Of a DNA stretch of 64,000 nucleotides, positions 1-19,293 are shown one piece after another. The translations under genes and the position numbers were made by a program. Source of the stretch: Antennarius striatus (lineage: Eukaryota > Chordata > Actinopteri > Lophiiformes > Antennariidae); NCBI RefSeq assembly GCF_040054535.1, contig NC_090783.1, positions 3,141,501 through 3,205,500 of the forward strand. Direction: 5' to 3'. The notes beneath the pieces are model-generated. The model ran no database searches and was not told the origin of the DNA. It was given only the letters and a program-made list of their open reading frames with translations. Position 1 is the stretch's first letter. Each line of letters opens with the position of its first letter.

Positions 1-11
1 GAACCGCCTCA

Positions 12-6646
<6,635 letters not shown>

Positions 6647-7838
6647 TACCCCCGAACCTGCTTCTCCTCAGGCTCGAAACAAACGGACGGTTGAAGCTAA
6701 TGAGCTAAAAACAGAGGTCGAACTCTCTCTGTCTTCACATTACGAGTGTCCATTTGTCCGGAAGTGAACACTGGCGGTTAAACGTCACAAAATCCACGCG
6801 ACGAGTTGACAAACACGGTGAAACGTAGAGAGGAACTACCGCTTTAACTCCACAACAACGGCAAACAACTGTTTCCTGACAGGGTTTCAGACTTCCGTGT
6901 TGGGTTGTGACGTCTGACGTCACGTACGAGGAGTCAAGGGGATAGGCGGAAGTTTTCTGCTTCATGTGATGGACGGTAGGCTCGACCAATAGGCTTACAT
7001 ATCCGGGATACAAAGGGGCGGGGTGATGGAAACAGCTGGAACACGTGGAAACATATAAAGGGACAGTTGTTGGTGGAACAAGAACCAGTTTTTGTGCTAC
7101 AGAAAACACTAGAGGGCATATTGTGTGTTGTTGTGTTGTGTGCTCCACACAAGCGCATGCGCATACCGCTCCGCCATCAGACAGCTGTTCTTGAGGATTT
7201 ACACTCATATAACTGCTGAATTTTTATGTTACTGAAGTGGCATGCTTGTCATAAAACGTTTATAGCTTTAAGTGAGCTAATCCAGCTATTATGAAACATT
7301 ACATTTTCATTCAGTTCATGACAGAATCAAACTAGTAGATGCATTTCATAAGCAATGGGCTGTTTTTATATTGTTGGAACTGTTAAAACAGGAAATAAGA
7401 ATGTGAATACTTTGTCCACCTTCACAGTACAATTAGAAAAAGAAAGTCAATCATCTTGAGAAAAACTTTATTCCTCTGCAACACATTCTCCATCAAAATG
7501 TCAGTCACCAGTGAACATACTGTATGTCCTTTCCTTATGACTAGCTGCGCCAGAATACTATTAACATGGTTTAATTCAAAGTGCCTCTCAAGTATGGAAA
7601 ACATACAAGTATATTGCAGATTGTTAGCAGATGTGCTTCAGATAATGCAATGAAATAGTTAAAATTAAATAAGAAAAATAACACTGGCAGGCTTGTTTCT
7701 CATTTGAGGTATGATAAAAAGAAATGACACAAACAGCATCATAGATCGGTCTTCAAAGGCATTCACTGGCTTTGCATAGGGGGAGGAGGAGTGGGCTGCA
7801 CATGGAGAGCTGAGCCCAGGCCTTTGGCTGCATATGGT
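6647..7838. other. Intergenic: ern2 5' flank and downstream flank of chst12-like copy 1
   Basis: About the first 500 bp left of 7200 is moderately GC-rich and should hold the ern2 promoter and 5' UTR. From about 7230 to 7720 the sequence is AT-rich. From about 7740 it matches the 3' flank of the other chst12-like copies (GGGGGAGGAGGAGTGGGCTG and the bases around it). No coding gene is supported here. A 157-codon minus-strand frame at 6735-7208 has no recognisable content. Confidence 0.6.
6915..6922. promoter_or_regulatory. CRE-like palindrome upstream of ern2
   Basis: The palindrome TGACGTCA lies about 270 bp upstream of the ern2 start codon. A second TGACGTC begins at 6908, so two sites overlap almost directly. 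Sites of this core bind bZIP proteins such as CREB and ATF, and related TGACGTG sites are bound by ATF6 and XBP1. Use at this gene is inferred from position only. Confidence 0.35.
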
Positions 7839-10800
7839 CTACTGGAGGAGCACACTGTCAGGTTTGGGATAGCCAAATAGCCTAAAGTCTGGTTCATACA
7901 GCTGGTACAGTTCTCTCCTCATTCTCATGGGAATCTTGGAAAACCAGTCTCTTTCCCAGCTGGTTGCGGTGCGGTTTCGAGCACCCGATGGGAAGTGTAC
8001 GATATCATCCACTTCCAGAAACTTCAGCAGGTGCTCGGCATCTGTTTCCAGGGTTTCAAGTCGTCCGATGAAGTCATACTTCACCTGACATGGATGGCAC
8101 AGACGATACACCTGAAATAGATAAGAAGCAGGCAGAGGACGTAAAAACAGCATCTCAAAACGTCTTCAATGTGAACATAACGAAGAAAATAAATAGTATG
8201 TGGGGAAAAAAGTAAAATGAGAATTAAAAGTATTCATAACGAGCTACATTGTGTGATTGAAGAAAAATATAATCAAATAAAGTCTCTGATAAATTCTAAA
8301 TTTTGTGGGATGAAAAATCCATGCAGAATTGAACAGTTCAAATTTCTGAATAAGAAGTTCATAAACACTCTTTAAGCACAAATGTTTACAGTACAATTTC
8401 CCTATAAGTTTTTGGTAGATAAGGTTCACTAAAATAGGACAAAATAAATGGTAATAAAGGTGCTGAAACAACAAATGAAATATATGTATTTATAGTCACC
8501 TGGTAAATTAATCATTATAAATAAAGTAGGTAAATCCAGCAGTCCTTTTCCAGATGTAGTCATCCTTGAATCGTTTCTAACTACAAAATAAAATATTCAT
8601 TATTCTGTTGCCAGATATTTCGTTAATGTATAAAGCAATATTTCCTCTATAAATGTGCCCAAAACAGAATTAAATATGCTAAAAACAAGCTACACATCAT
8701 GACATTTACACTGTTTGTTATGATTGCGCTCTTCCGTAGCATTTGGTTTTTTGTCTATCCATCTGACCAATGGTAAGATACTTAAAAACGTCATCTATTT
8801 TGAACGCATTTTTATTGGCCGCCACACCCGTCAATCAAAAGGCAGACACCCTTCTGATCCCACCCCTTAAACGCTGCTTGACAGGTGTCTAAGGAGGAAG
8901 AATGCATGCCGTCGGCACGTTTATTGTTATTTAAAGCAAGAACGTGAACTTAAATGATTTATAAATGTTTGTTAAATGTTATTCTACATGACACCCGTTC
9001 ATATTTGTCATTTACACATTTCAACGTAAGTACGTTAACTTATTTTCGTTCTCTACAACTAAATCCTGTTGGCTAACTGCTAGCTATCATTAGCCGGCTG
9101 ATAAACATCTTTTGATAGTGAATACTAGTAGGTAGCTAACAGTTAGCATTCAGTTGACCTTAGCATTTCTGTCAAGCCAACAACAGGATTTGGTTTTGGG
9201 TTTTTTTACAACCTCTGCTAACGTTTTCTGTATACCAGATGATTTACCAAAATAAGTGCAACTGAAGGTCTGTGCAGGATTAAGTGAATATTGCATGAAG
9301 TGTGCAAAAATCACTGTAAGGTGACGGGAAAGACTCTTCCTATAATAAACGGAATAAGGTAGTCGACCACAATGATCCTTCATTTTGAGAGTGTTATGAC
9401 ATAAGCAGCAAACTGCAAGTTTGGAAGTGCCACGAGGGCACTTAAGGGCTTGCATGATGATCTCTATAAATGGTCCTCCTGTGGCAAAAGTTTCCCTGCC
9501 CGGATGCCTTTGAGAAACTTTTCTGAAAGCCAAGAAAGATGCAGCGGTGAACCACAAACCCTGTGTGCATGAAGCACAAATGTAATGTAAATATTGATCT
9601 GTCGGGTGTTTTTGTACAATGAATATACTTCATTCTGTCATCCCCATCCTTGTGATCACGTTGTTTTAAGTCTTCTTAAATCTCATCCTGCTCACCTCGC
9701 ATCTGGTTTTAGGGGGGTTTTTCAGTGGGAACAACTGGACCCAAATTTTATTCTAGGAGAAACATTGAATATTCATACGCAGAATGACTAAAAAAAAGGT
9801 AAATATTAAATACGAAAACTGTCAAACTTATAAATGTGGTATTAAACGGTTTGTATTGTGCTGCTGCGTGAGATGAATACCTGCCGCCAGTGTTCATTGA
9901 AGATACTCTCCCTCTCTGTCACGGGGTCGAGCAGATATGAGATGAATTGCTGAAATGTTGGTCTGATTCCTGCTGCAAACGCTTCAGCTGCCGTCTCTGG
10001 TAAACTCTCAGACACGTTGCCGTACCTCCTCATCATGACCGACCCAAACTGCCTGTAGAAGTCCTCATTGGGCCTTGAAACACACACAAATGCACTCACT
10101 TTAATACTTCAAGAATGAAAGAGCTTCTGTTTGACCTAAAAGGGAAGTACATTCCTCAGTGCACTCAAACGCACTTTCTCACACACACTTTTCACACACG
10201 TATCCACTAACAGCAGCACACCTTCCGAACTTGTTCCTGAAGGCTGAGATGAGACGAACAAACGGGTCTCGAACAAACAGAAACTTGGTGTAGTGCTGCA
10301 GCTTGAGTTCCATCAGATGGCGAGAGAGAGAGCCATAGTGACGCCAAAACCTGGTAAAACACACACACACGAGCGTTATGGATGCACTCAGTTTCTACTG
10401 ACAAAAGAAAATCATTTTTAACCTATTATTACTTTTCACTTTAAAAAACGAGCCGATCCAGACACAGCATATTGTTACAAGCTGAAGCTTCAGTCAGATC
10501 TGACTGGAGAATAATTCCTGTGATGTTTTCTGTTATTCTTAAAGGCCCAATACTACAATACAGTTCTGGCTTCACACTGATTCATTTATTTTCCATTGCT
10601 GTTATTGTGGGATTGAGTGTGTGGATTGCTTTTGCGTCTAGACGTCTGTTTTCCACGTAGACTTTTTGGGCAAACAAATTACAGTTTACAGGCTTGTTTG
10701 TGTAAAATACATGTTTTCCTGCTAATCCTTTCATTTGCAGATGACTAATTTTTATTTTTAAGCTGCAGTCCTACTAATCATGTCATTGTGGAGACGTATT

Positions 10801-11755
10801 TTCCGGTGCAGCGCTGCCGTCGGACGACTGAGTTTTTATCACACCACTACAGTCACTGCAGTTCAACCTGATGGACATAAAGCTCAGTGGTGATGTCTTT
10901 TGTCATGTTAGCTTCCCTCTTGTGCACCTAAACAACATAGTAGATTACAAATTTGACTCTGTGACAGTTTGTGTGTGTGTGGGTGTGTGTGTATCATACT
11001 TGGCAAAGGTGAGGTGGATGGAGGAGTTGTGTACGAGGTCAGGAGGTACAGCTTCTGGGTCGGTGTAGGGTTTTCCTGAGGAGGGGGAGATGAGGGACTG
11101 AGACAGGACCACCATCACTCTCTTCCAGTTGGTGCATGCTACCTGGACAAAGACGGGAGGAAGGGAAGACGACAAGAGGCACAGTGAACGTGTGTGTAGA
11201 CACACAAACACACACACACACACGGTGCAGCTGTACCTTGGGGACGTAGCAGTAGATAATCCGGTGTTTGTCGTCCACTATGAGGTGATCCAGCTCCCTG
11301 TTGGGGATCTGCTCAAATGCCCGAGTCCTTCCGGGGAATTCTACACCTTCCCTTCCTGAACACGTATCCGTGATCCTCCTCTTCCTCATCTCTTGTTCCC
11401 TTTCTCTGACAGTGTTATGACTACTCTCCTCCTCCTTATCCTCCCTTGTTTCCTCTTTCTTTTGTATTTGTTTGCTCCTCCGTCCCTCCTCTTCGTGCTC
11501 GTCTCCTGCTCCTCCACCCTCCTCGGGGACCAGTGTTGTCCTGGAGGTGGTAGTGTTCACCGTTGAGGAAGAACTGATCTGGGTTCTGCTGGTGAATCTG
11601 GAGTATGAACGGCTTGTAGAGGAAGACTTATGCTTGGGGTCCTGTAGCTGGTCCAGGCGGAGACCCCCAATGTCATCCCAATAGACGATGATCAGAAGGA
11701 TCATAACCAAAGACCCCAGGATGAATGCCGTTCGTAGACCCCGCCATGTTCCCAT
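7839..11755 (-). CDS. chst12: Carbohydrate sulfotransferase 12-like, copy 1, intact, 5 exons
   Basis: Golgi type II membrane enzyme of the HNK-1 sulfotransferase family. CHST12 moves sulfate from PAPS to the 4-O position of GalNAc in chondroitin/dermatan. Exons: 11237-11755, 11000-11142, 10222-10350, 9881-10073, 7839-8111, giving 418 aa against 414 in human CHST12. All introns are GT-AG. There is one N-terminal anchor (about residues 7-26, with [10 protein letters not shown]), then a Ser/Thr- and charge-rich stem. The 5' phosphosulfate loop is [12 protein letters not shown] across the exon 1/2 junction (about 172-183) and the 3' phosphate site is [15 protein letters not shown] (about 244-258). 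The C-terminus has [25 protein letters not shown] and [13 protein letters not shown]. The first of five related units, all on the minus strand. Family membership is firm. The exact acceptor substrate is inferred. Numbering this copy as the orthologue is arbitrary. Confidence 0.9.
9150..9557 (-). other. Unrecognised 135-codon frame in intron 4 of chst12-like copy 1
   Basis: A continuous minus-strand frame that is Cys-, His- and Lys-rich (for example [19 protein letters not shown]). I do not recognise a family, and the start is undecided. It lies in the longest intron of copy 1 (8112-9880), just right of a GC-richer block near 8720-8920 containing ATTGG and CCAAT elements. It may be chance or a decayed mobile element. 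It has no equivalent in the other copies, where this intron is short. Confidence 0.15.
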
Positions 11756-12709
11756 GGTTACGGCAGATCCGGAGTCGCGATCGGTGCAGGAAAGAGGAAG
11801 AGGTTATCTGAGCTCCATGGTGGCCATCTACAGCGGAAGGAGACTCTTCCTGTTCGTCAGCTGCAACTGAAAGAAAGAGGAAGCGTAACTCAGACTAGTT
11901 GTTTTTTGTGAGGGAGGGGCTAAAAATAAGTGACGAAGTGGCAAAAAATATAAAATACATGGACTGTATAACAGATTATAAAAATAGATGGAAAAAGAGG
12001 ATATCCAGTTACTTTATTTTGAAAAAATTCTAATGTTGCAGATTAAAAAGTTAGACGTAATATGCTTTAAAAGTTATGCTTATTTATCAGCCTTGTAATC
12101 TACTGTGAAGCTGGACTGTATAAGAATTGATAACTTCTTGCACCTGATAAGAAAAAGTTTTTAGAAACAGCAGTGATGGTTTTATAAATCAGGAATCCCA
12201 AATCAGATCCCACGTTTGGTGGAGAGATCAGGTTTAAAAAATAAATAAATCTGTAAATAAAAAAGAAGAAGTTTATCTTAAAATGAACTTAAATGATGTT
12301 TCATTATGAATTGAAGGTTTTAGATCACAACATTCTTCCTGGGATTTGATCAAATAAAGCGCAGTGCAGACATTGTTAACGCCTGATTCAACTATTCAAA
12401 GTTAATGGAGTGTTGTTAATTGTGAGAATAATTGTGAACGCGCCCGTGGGTCGTGGGAACCTCCAGGCTCCGCATGAGGCTCTCAGTTATCACGGTGCGG
12501 TGAACAGACGCGGCTGGAGGGGTCCGGACCGGAGAGTCTGCTGGACCAAGAGAGAGGGGGGGGGGGGTAACAGAACCCGGGGCAGGCAGGCAAAAAGTGA
12601 CGCTTCTCTCGCTGTGGTGTTATTTTCCACGAGGTTAGAAATGTGACCTCCGCGCTGAATGGAAGGGACTATTTTGGGAGTTCAGCTTTCACAGACTCTC
12701 CTCTTGCTG

Positions 12710-12766
<57 letters not shown>

Positions 12767-13840
12767 AACAAACACGCGCAGCACAAGAAAACATTAAAAT
12801 TCCTGCGTGGAATTTAAAAGCCGTCCGTGGAGCTCACTGTCAGGTCTGAAAAAAATAAAATTAAAATAAAATAAATAAATAAAAAAGCAAGGAAAAGCGC
12901 GACTACTCAGAATTTCTTTGTTTTACGCAGATACCAGCTCTACATAATTAAAGGTACAAATTGTCTTATTTCCTAATCCCCCACTTTTCCACTGGGGAGG
13001 GGAGGGGGGTTCAGTGACATCCTCCCCCTGCTCATCGGAAAACATCCTTCATTTCTACCAAACGCTGGTTTACAAAGTGGCCTTTGAGCGGCCACGCTCC
13101 ACGGAAGAGCAGTGGAGCCTCCTCTTCATCATCCCCGCTTTGATGGGGGAAGAAAGCCCGCCTCTGTTCCCTCTATGCCCTTCACACCGGGAGCATCACG
13201 GCCGGGAGTAAAACCATTGTGAGCAGGGAGAAGAAAAATAAAGATAAAAATTTAAAATCTTATTATAATTTTTTTTTTTTTTTTCTCACCAGAAAAACGA
13301 GCTCCATCCCGGCGGTCGGTCGGTGTCCGCCTGTCCGACCCGTCTGTCCGCCACCCAGTGATGGGACCCGGTGGGAAGGAGACGACCGTCTGCGAGCTGC
13401 ACAGCCAGGCAAAGTCTCGCGATATTACGGGGTAAACGTGCGTGGAAGAGTGGGCGCGCTCCTCCAGACAGACGCTCCCATGGAGTCACTTCGTGAAACC
13501 GCAAACGTGTCCACGCCCGTGGACAGTTCGAGTTAACATCGCTCAAATAAATGAAATAAACAGCAGCAAAGACAGAAGGTCAGACCCGTCTTGGAAAGAG
13601 GGGGATTAAATGTTTACCTCAGATTTCTCAGAATGACAAATCAATAGAATGAGTTTCAATTTTATTTTAAAGTATTTGGGTTTTTTTTAATAGATGATGG
13701 ACTTACTTTTCATCCCATATTGAGTCTCTGGTGAAAAAAACTCAAGACTAAAGTTAGGTTTTTATTTTTGGAATAAATCATGTTTTTCTTTTGAGGCCAG
13801 AAAAAGACTGTTCCAACGTGCATACTTGTATTTTGCATAC
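11756..13840. other. Intergenic: 5' flank of copy 1, then a GC-rich block near 12.4-13.55 kb
   Basis: The bases just right of 11755 resemble the 5' flank of the other chst12-like copies and probably hold the promoter. From about 12410 to 13550 the base composition rises sharply with many CpG, a G10 run near 12557, and a (CA)n tract. It looks like a CpG-island-type block, but no family is recognisable in its short frames. It may be a promoter or the first non-coding exon of an unseen transcript. Confidence 0.4.
12711..12761. repeat. (CA)n microsatellite
   Basis: Uninterrupted CA dinucleotide tract inside the GC-rich block between chst12-like copies 1 and 2. Confidence 0.95.
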
Positions 13841-14086
13841 TCACTCATTACAGCCACAAGAGGAGCTGAGGATCATGTCTCCCTGCAGTATGCAAGTGGT
13901 TGGCATGTCCAGTCTTTTCAAACGCTCTTTGTATGATAATCCTTCCCAGCCAGGAAGATCTTTGGTTGCACGACACTGAACATTCTGTATCGCATCAACG
14001 AGTTTCTTGACATGTGGAGCCCATACAGCGTAATAGTCGGGAATTAAGGTTCTAGCTGGCAGCCACACTGACCACACAGGAAGCAA
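13841..14086 (-). mobile_element. LINE C-terminal fragment (CR1/L2-type)
   Basis: An 81-codon minus-strand frame has the typical tail of CR1/L2-type LINE proteins: YAVWAPHVKKLVDAIQ, QCRATKDLPG and YKERLKRLDMPT. Only the region after the reverse transcriptase domain is present. It is a dead 5'-truncated fragment. To its right (14.1-14.8 kb) I see no gene. Confidence 0.65.
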
Positions 14087-15787
14087 AGTCCTTTATTGCT
14101 GACACTCTGGATGAGTGCCAGTGACCTATGCTAGTGGTTCTGTGAAGCAGGCCAGTAGTTACCATACTATGTTCAATAAACAATAGGTTCAAACATGAAA
14201 TTAGTCAAATGCGTAATTAAATTACAAACATGAAATGATGTGCACGTGTTCAGTGACAAAGAGGAAGTCCTGCCTATTTTTGCCCGTATTTATAGGGGAG
14301 GCAATGACAGGCAGGAAGAGCTTTCACCACCTTGTGGAGTGGAGGCAGAATGTAGTCTTTCGGTTTTTAGGTTGTTTATAACAGTTTTCTTAGGAGACAG
14401 AAGACGTTAGTCTCTCGATACTGAAATGTATGTTTTATTAATGCCATTATTTGTTCTGTTTACTTTCTCAGCGGTTTTAACCCATTTTAACCCACTGTCC
14501 ACATTTGAGGACAGAATAAAAAACGCTGGAAATAATGATCAAGATGGGTTATAGAGCAACGTTATGAAGTGCGGGTAATAAGAACATATTGATTCATCAA
14601 TATATGATGCAAAATTCTCATTTATATAATATCTTTCTGTCTTAATATCTGTCTATAATATCTTTCTTCTGTCTTTCTTCTTCTGTCCTCTTTAGCTTTA
14701 ATTAAAGTAGTCCAGCTGTTATTAAACAATACATTTTTATTCAGTTCATTACAGAATCAAACCAGGAGAGAACTTTTATCTGCAATGGACTGTTATTATA
14801 TTGTCAGAATAACTGTTAAACAAGTGTTTAAGTAGCTGCACCATAGATTGGTCTTCACAGGCATTCACTGGCTTTGCATAGGGGGAGAAGGAGTGGGCTG
14901 CACATGGAGAGCTGGGCCCAGGCCTGTGGCTGCATGTGGTCTACTGGTGGAGCACACAGTCAGGTTTGGGATAGCCAAGTAGCTGGAAGTCTGGTTCATA
15001 CAGCTGGTACAGCCCTCTCCTCATTCTTATGGGAATCTTGGAAAACCAGTCTCTTTCCCAGCTGGTTGTCGTGGGGTTTTGATAAATCAAAGGGAAACGT
15101 ATGATATCATCCACTTCCAGATGTTTCAGCAGGTAGTTTGCATCTTTTTCCAGGGTTTCAACTTGTCCGATGAAGTCATACTTCACCTGACATGGCACAG
15201 ACGATACACCTGACATAGATAAAGATCAGAATAGAATGTAAAAACAGCATCTCAACAGATCTCCCTCATCAATCATAAGAACATGCAGAAGCAGAAAGTA
15301 AATAGCACATGTGTAAAAAAAAATTCAATCGAAAGAATTTTATTCTTGAACTGGGGCACTTTTGTGTGCAAAAATTTGCGTGCTGAAATTCAGTTTTGTA
15401 CAGTTCCGGGAACCACACCCATTTAACAAATTCCACAATAGAGCGACAAATTATTTTTTTAATCTTATTATTTATGGTAATTTAAACGTTTATGAATCCT
15501 CCCCATACTGATATTAAACCACTTACTATCTGTATCAACTTTTCCCACACTCTGATAGACTATTTAAAGCACTTTTGTGTCTCAAGGAAGTCCAAAACTC
15601 ACGGAATGTAGCGCACGTCCGGATGCGTCAGCGAATAGAATGCGCATTCGGTATGACATGACTGCCTGCCAAAAATTTGCAATGAGGTGAAGTCGCGAGG
15701 TTTGATGCTCGAATGCGCAAAGGCACACTGCAATTACTCAATATCTTAACATTAGTCTATATAGACACAAATGGAATTATTTTAATA

Positions 15788-16537
15788 CAGTGGTACCTCT
15801 ACTTACGAAATTAACTGGTCCTGGAAGAAAATTCTTCACTAGAAAATTTCGTAAGTAGAAAAGCGTTTTCCATGCAAATGCCCTAATCCGTTCCAAGCCC
15901 GCTAAAATTCAGACATAAATGTTTTATATAAAGCATAAAAATGCATTATAACATGTAACAAATACATGTTACGATTAGATTATCACACAATAAATGAGAG
16001 TTGTGCATAATGTAAAAAACAAAGAATAAAGAATAAAAATGATGGTCATTTACCTTTTAACTGGTGTCCTCATTGTTTTTTGCCCTCTTTGGTTCATGCG
16101 CTCCTATCTCACCATGAACAACAGAGTGAATTCCAGTCCTCCTTCTGAACTTCTCCAACCACCCACGCGATGCCTTAAACTCCTTAAACTTCCTTTTGTT
16201 TTAATAACGTGGTGATTGTAGATGCGGCCATATTCTTTGGCGAGATCAACCAAACGCATCCCTTTCTCACACTTTTCTATGATCTCTTGCTTTGTTTGTA
16301 CGGACAAAAAAACTATTTTCTTCATCTTTTATTTTCCTCTTTTCTCCATCACTTTCTTGGGGTCCATAGCAATTACTCAAAAATAAAGTATATTTGCGCA
16401 AAACTATCAGAACACCTCATGGGTCGAGGGCCGATTGACGAGGACGCTTTCGTAACTAGAGGCAATATTTTCCTGTTGAGGCCTTTCACGAGTAGAAAAT
16501 TTCATATTTAGAGACATTCGTAAGTAGAGGTACCATG
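15788..16537 (-). mobile_element. Tigger/pogo-like DNA transposon remnant
   Basis: Inverted ends: CAGTGGTACCTCTACTTACG at the left and CGTAAGTAGAGGTACCATG at the right, next to TA at the left. Inside, a minus-strand frame (16104-16325) starts MKKIVFLSVQTKQEIIEKCE and continues with LAKEYG, resembling the N-terminal CENP-B/pogo helix-turn-helix of Tigger transposases. At 750 bp it cannot encode a whole transposase. It sits within exon 4 of chst12-like copy 2. Confidence 0.75.
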
Positions 16538-16600
16538 ATTCCTGTTGCAAACGCTTCAGCTGCTGTCTTTGGCAAACTCCCACACAAGTTGCCATACCTC

Positions 16601-16681
16601 TATGTGTCTATATAGACATAGGTCAGCACGGGGTTGAATATGGATTTAATTTAATTTAATTTAAATTTAATTTTATACTGT

Positions 16682-16740
<59 letters not shown>

Positions 16741-17047
16741 TATTTATTTTTTATACTGTTTTATATTTTAATTCAATTTTATACTGTTTAGATTTTATTT
16801 TATACTGTTTATATTTATATTTTAATACTGTAATATTTTTAAATTTTATACTGTTTATATTTTAGTTATAGTTTAGTATATAAGTCCTGTTAGTGCTGCA
16901 TGTGTCTGTCTGTTAGTGTAATGTATGTCTTGTGGTATGTCCTGTGATGTCAATGTTTCCTTTTCTCCTGGTGTTTATCCAGTATTATTTGTTATTTAAT
17001 GCCTGAGCAGTGGATATATGCAATTTCCTCCGGGATTAATAAAGTAT

Positions 17048-17104
<57 letters not shown>
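16601..17104 (+). mobile_element. Rex1-like LINE 3' end with (AT)n and (TATC)n tail
   Basis: The segment ends in GGGATTAATAAAGTA followed by a long (TATC)n tail, the same 3' UTR and tail seen in opposite orientation at 18.55 kb and again at 35.5 kb. It contains an (AT)n tract at about 16687-16735. It is flanked by the direct repeat TACCTC (16595-16600 and 17105-17110), which fits a target site duplication. It splits exon 4 of chst12-like copy 2. Confidence 0.7.
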
Positions 17105-17106
<2 letters not shown>

Positions 17107-17224
17107 CCTCCTCATCATGGCCAACCCCATACGTCCTGTAGATGTCCTCATTTGGCCTTGACATGAAGACAAATGCAATCAGTGAAATAACTTCAGTTTG
17201 ACCACAAAGTGCCTGTAGGGCCTT

Positions 17225-18022
17225 ACTGTCATTAAGCAACTGTATCAATCAAATCAATGAATGGATGGATCAAAATTTCCTCCAGCTCAATAAAGACAAG
17301 ACAGAAGTGATTTTTTTTGGCCCCAAAAATGAAAGATCAAAGATCAATGCTCACTTTGACTCCATGTCATTGAAAGCTACAAATCAAGCCAGAAATCTTG
17401 GTGCAGCCATTTAAAAGCTATTACTAAATCTGCCTATTACCACCTGAAAACCATTGCTCGAATTAAGGGGTTTCTGTCTCAACATGACACAGAAAAACTT
17501 GTCCATGCTTTCATTTTCAGTAGGATTGATTACTGTAATGGTGTCCTTACAGGTCTACACAAAAAATCAATCAGGCAGCTTATGAAGCATCCAGACCCCT
17601 TAGGTCATCTGGGACAGGTTTATTCTGTGTCCCCAGAACAATAACCAAACAAAGTGTAGCAGCATTTAGTTATTATGCTCCTCACCTGTGGAACAAACTG
17701 CCTGACTACCTGAGGTCTGCTCAAACGGTCACTTCATTTAAATCAGGGCTAAAGACATTTTTGTTCAATGCAGCATTTTCCTGAATTTGTTTTTTAAATT
17801 ATCTGCATTTTTTAATCAGTTGTTATAATTTCAAAATTTAATCTCCTGTTTAAATGACTTCTCTTTTTCATTGCTTTTTATTGATATTTTATTGTCTTGT
17901 TTTAATCCCCTCTTATCTTTAAAGTGTTCTTGTGTTTTGTTGCCTTTGTAAAGCACTTTGAATTGCCTCTGTATGAATTGTGCTCTATAAATAAACTTGC
18001 CTTGCCTTGCCTTGCCTTACAT
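17225..18022 (+). mobile_element. L2/Maui-like LINE 3' fragment
   Basis: Translating the plus strand gives broken pieces typical of the end of L2-type proteins (LNKDKTEVIFFGPKN; FIFSRIDYCNGVLTG). The 3' end has the family hallmark TTGTAAAGCACTTTGAATTG and finishes in a (TTGCC)n tail at about 18000. It lies in intron 3 of chst12-like copy 2. Confidence 0.75.
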
Positions 18023-18554
18023 TCCCAAGCACACACAAACACACTCTCATACACACACTTTCTAAACTTGCCCCACTAATAGTGGCACACCTTTGAAACT
18101 TGCTCCTGAAGGCTGAGATAAGTCAAACAAATGGTTCTCGAACAAAAAGAAACTTGGAGTAGTTCTTCAGCTTGAGTTCTATCAGTCGGCGAGAGAGAGA
18201 CTTATTGTGATGCAAAAAGCTGGGAACACACAGACATTTGTATATTTGTATTTATGTATGTTCAAACATGTGTAACATAAAACATAATTTTCATGAAAAC
18301 TGGGATTTAATTAAAGAGCAGAATCATTTTTTAGAACATAGAGACAGCAGGCAGTTCAAGTCCACTTGCATTCTGAAAATTCTTTCAATAAAGTCAATTA
18401 TAAAGACAACTATTATTTCTCCTGACAGAATTTAATATGTCCAGCGCAGAGAAGATTTCTGATAAAATTGTGAAATAATTTTTTTTTTTTAAAGTTTTTG
18501 TTTTGGTGACAATCACTTGCACTGTTGAGATTAGGATTTCTTTACATTTCAGAT

Positions 18555-19293
18555 AGTTTGATAGATATATACTTTATTTATCCCGGAGGAAATTGCACAA
18601 TAAATAATAATACATAAATACTGGATAAGCACCAGAAAATAAAGAAACACTGACAAGCACAGGACAGAACATACCACAAGACATATATTACGCTGACTGA
18701 ACATACAGTATACTACACTTGCAGAACATATACTACACTACAGGAAATATACTACACTAACAGACATATATAACACTAACAGGACATATGCTACATTAAG
18801 GTACAAAGTGATAGAGAGCTGCAGCACCACCTGGTGGTTAAGGTACACTCTTCTTACACTGAAAGACACGTCATTATCCCGATGTCACTGTATACTTTGG
18901 CCCCTGTAGCACAGGCTAACATCCTATCTCCTCCCCTACATTCAACCGCTTGCTGACCCCCCCCACGACTGAGAGAGTCATTTTACCCCCTGATGGCACG
19001 GGGCACTAAGGAGGACCTCAGCCTGTCTGTGGAGGCGCTGTGTGACAGCAGTCTGCCGCTGAAGGTGCTTCTCTGCTGGGAGACGGTGGAAGCTTGTTCT
19101 GATGGCACCACTACACGAAGTCCATCACCAATGCCCTGAACTCCCCTTCCTCACCATCCCTGATACATGCCACAATCGCAGTGTCATCGGAGTACTTCTG
19201 TATGTGGCATGTATGCGAGTTGTACTTGAAGTCCGTCGTGAAGAGAATTGGGGAGAGCACGGTCCCCTGTGGAGCCCCTGTGCTGCTGGTCAC
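18555..19293 (-). mobile_element. Rex1-like LINE 3' fragment replacing exon 2 of copy 2
   Basis: A minus-strand frame at 19111-19317 reads STGAPQGTVLSPILF and CHIQKYSDDTAIVACI, the reverse transcriptase motifs of fish Rex1/Babar LINEs. It is followed by the long 3' UTR and a terminal GATAAATAAAGTA. It occupies the place where exon 2 of the sulfotransferase should be. Confidence 0.8.

Noticed and set aside
6735-7208. 157-codon minus-strand frame upstream of ern2
   Set aside because: No recognisable domain, and it overlaps the ern2 promoter region; judged chance.
17041-17104. Possible CRISPR or satellite array from regular TATC repeats
   Set aside because: Four-base tandem repeats at LINE 3' ends in a vertebrate genome; there are no spacers.
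18238-18435. Small plus-strand frame in copy 2 as a possible gene
   Set aside because: AT-rich chance frame in an intron of a pseudogene, with no similarity.
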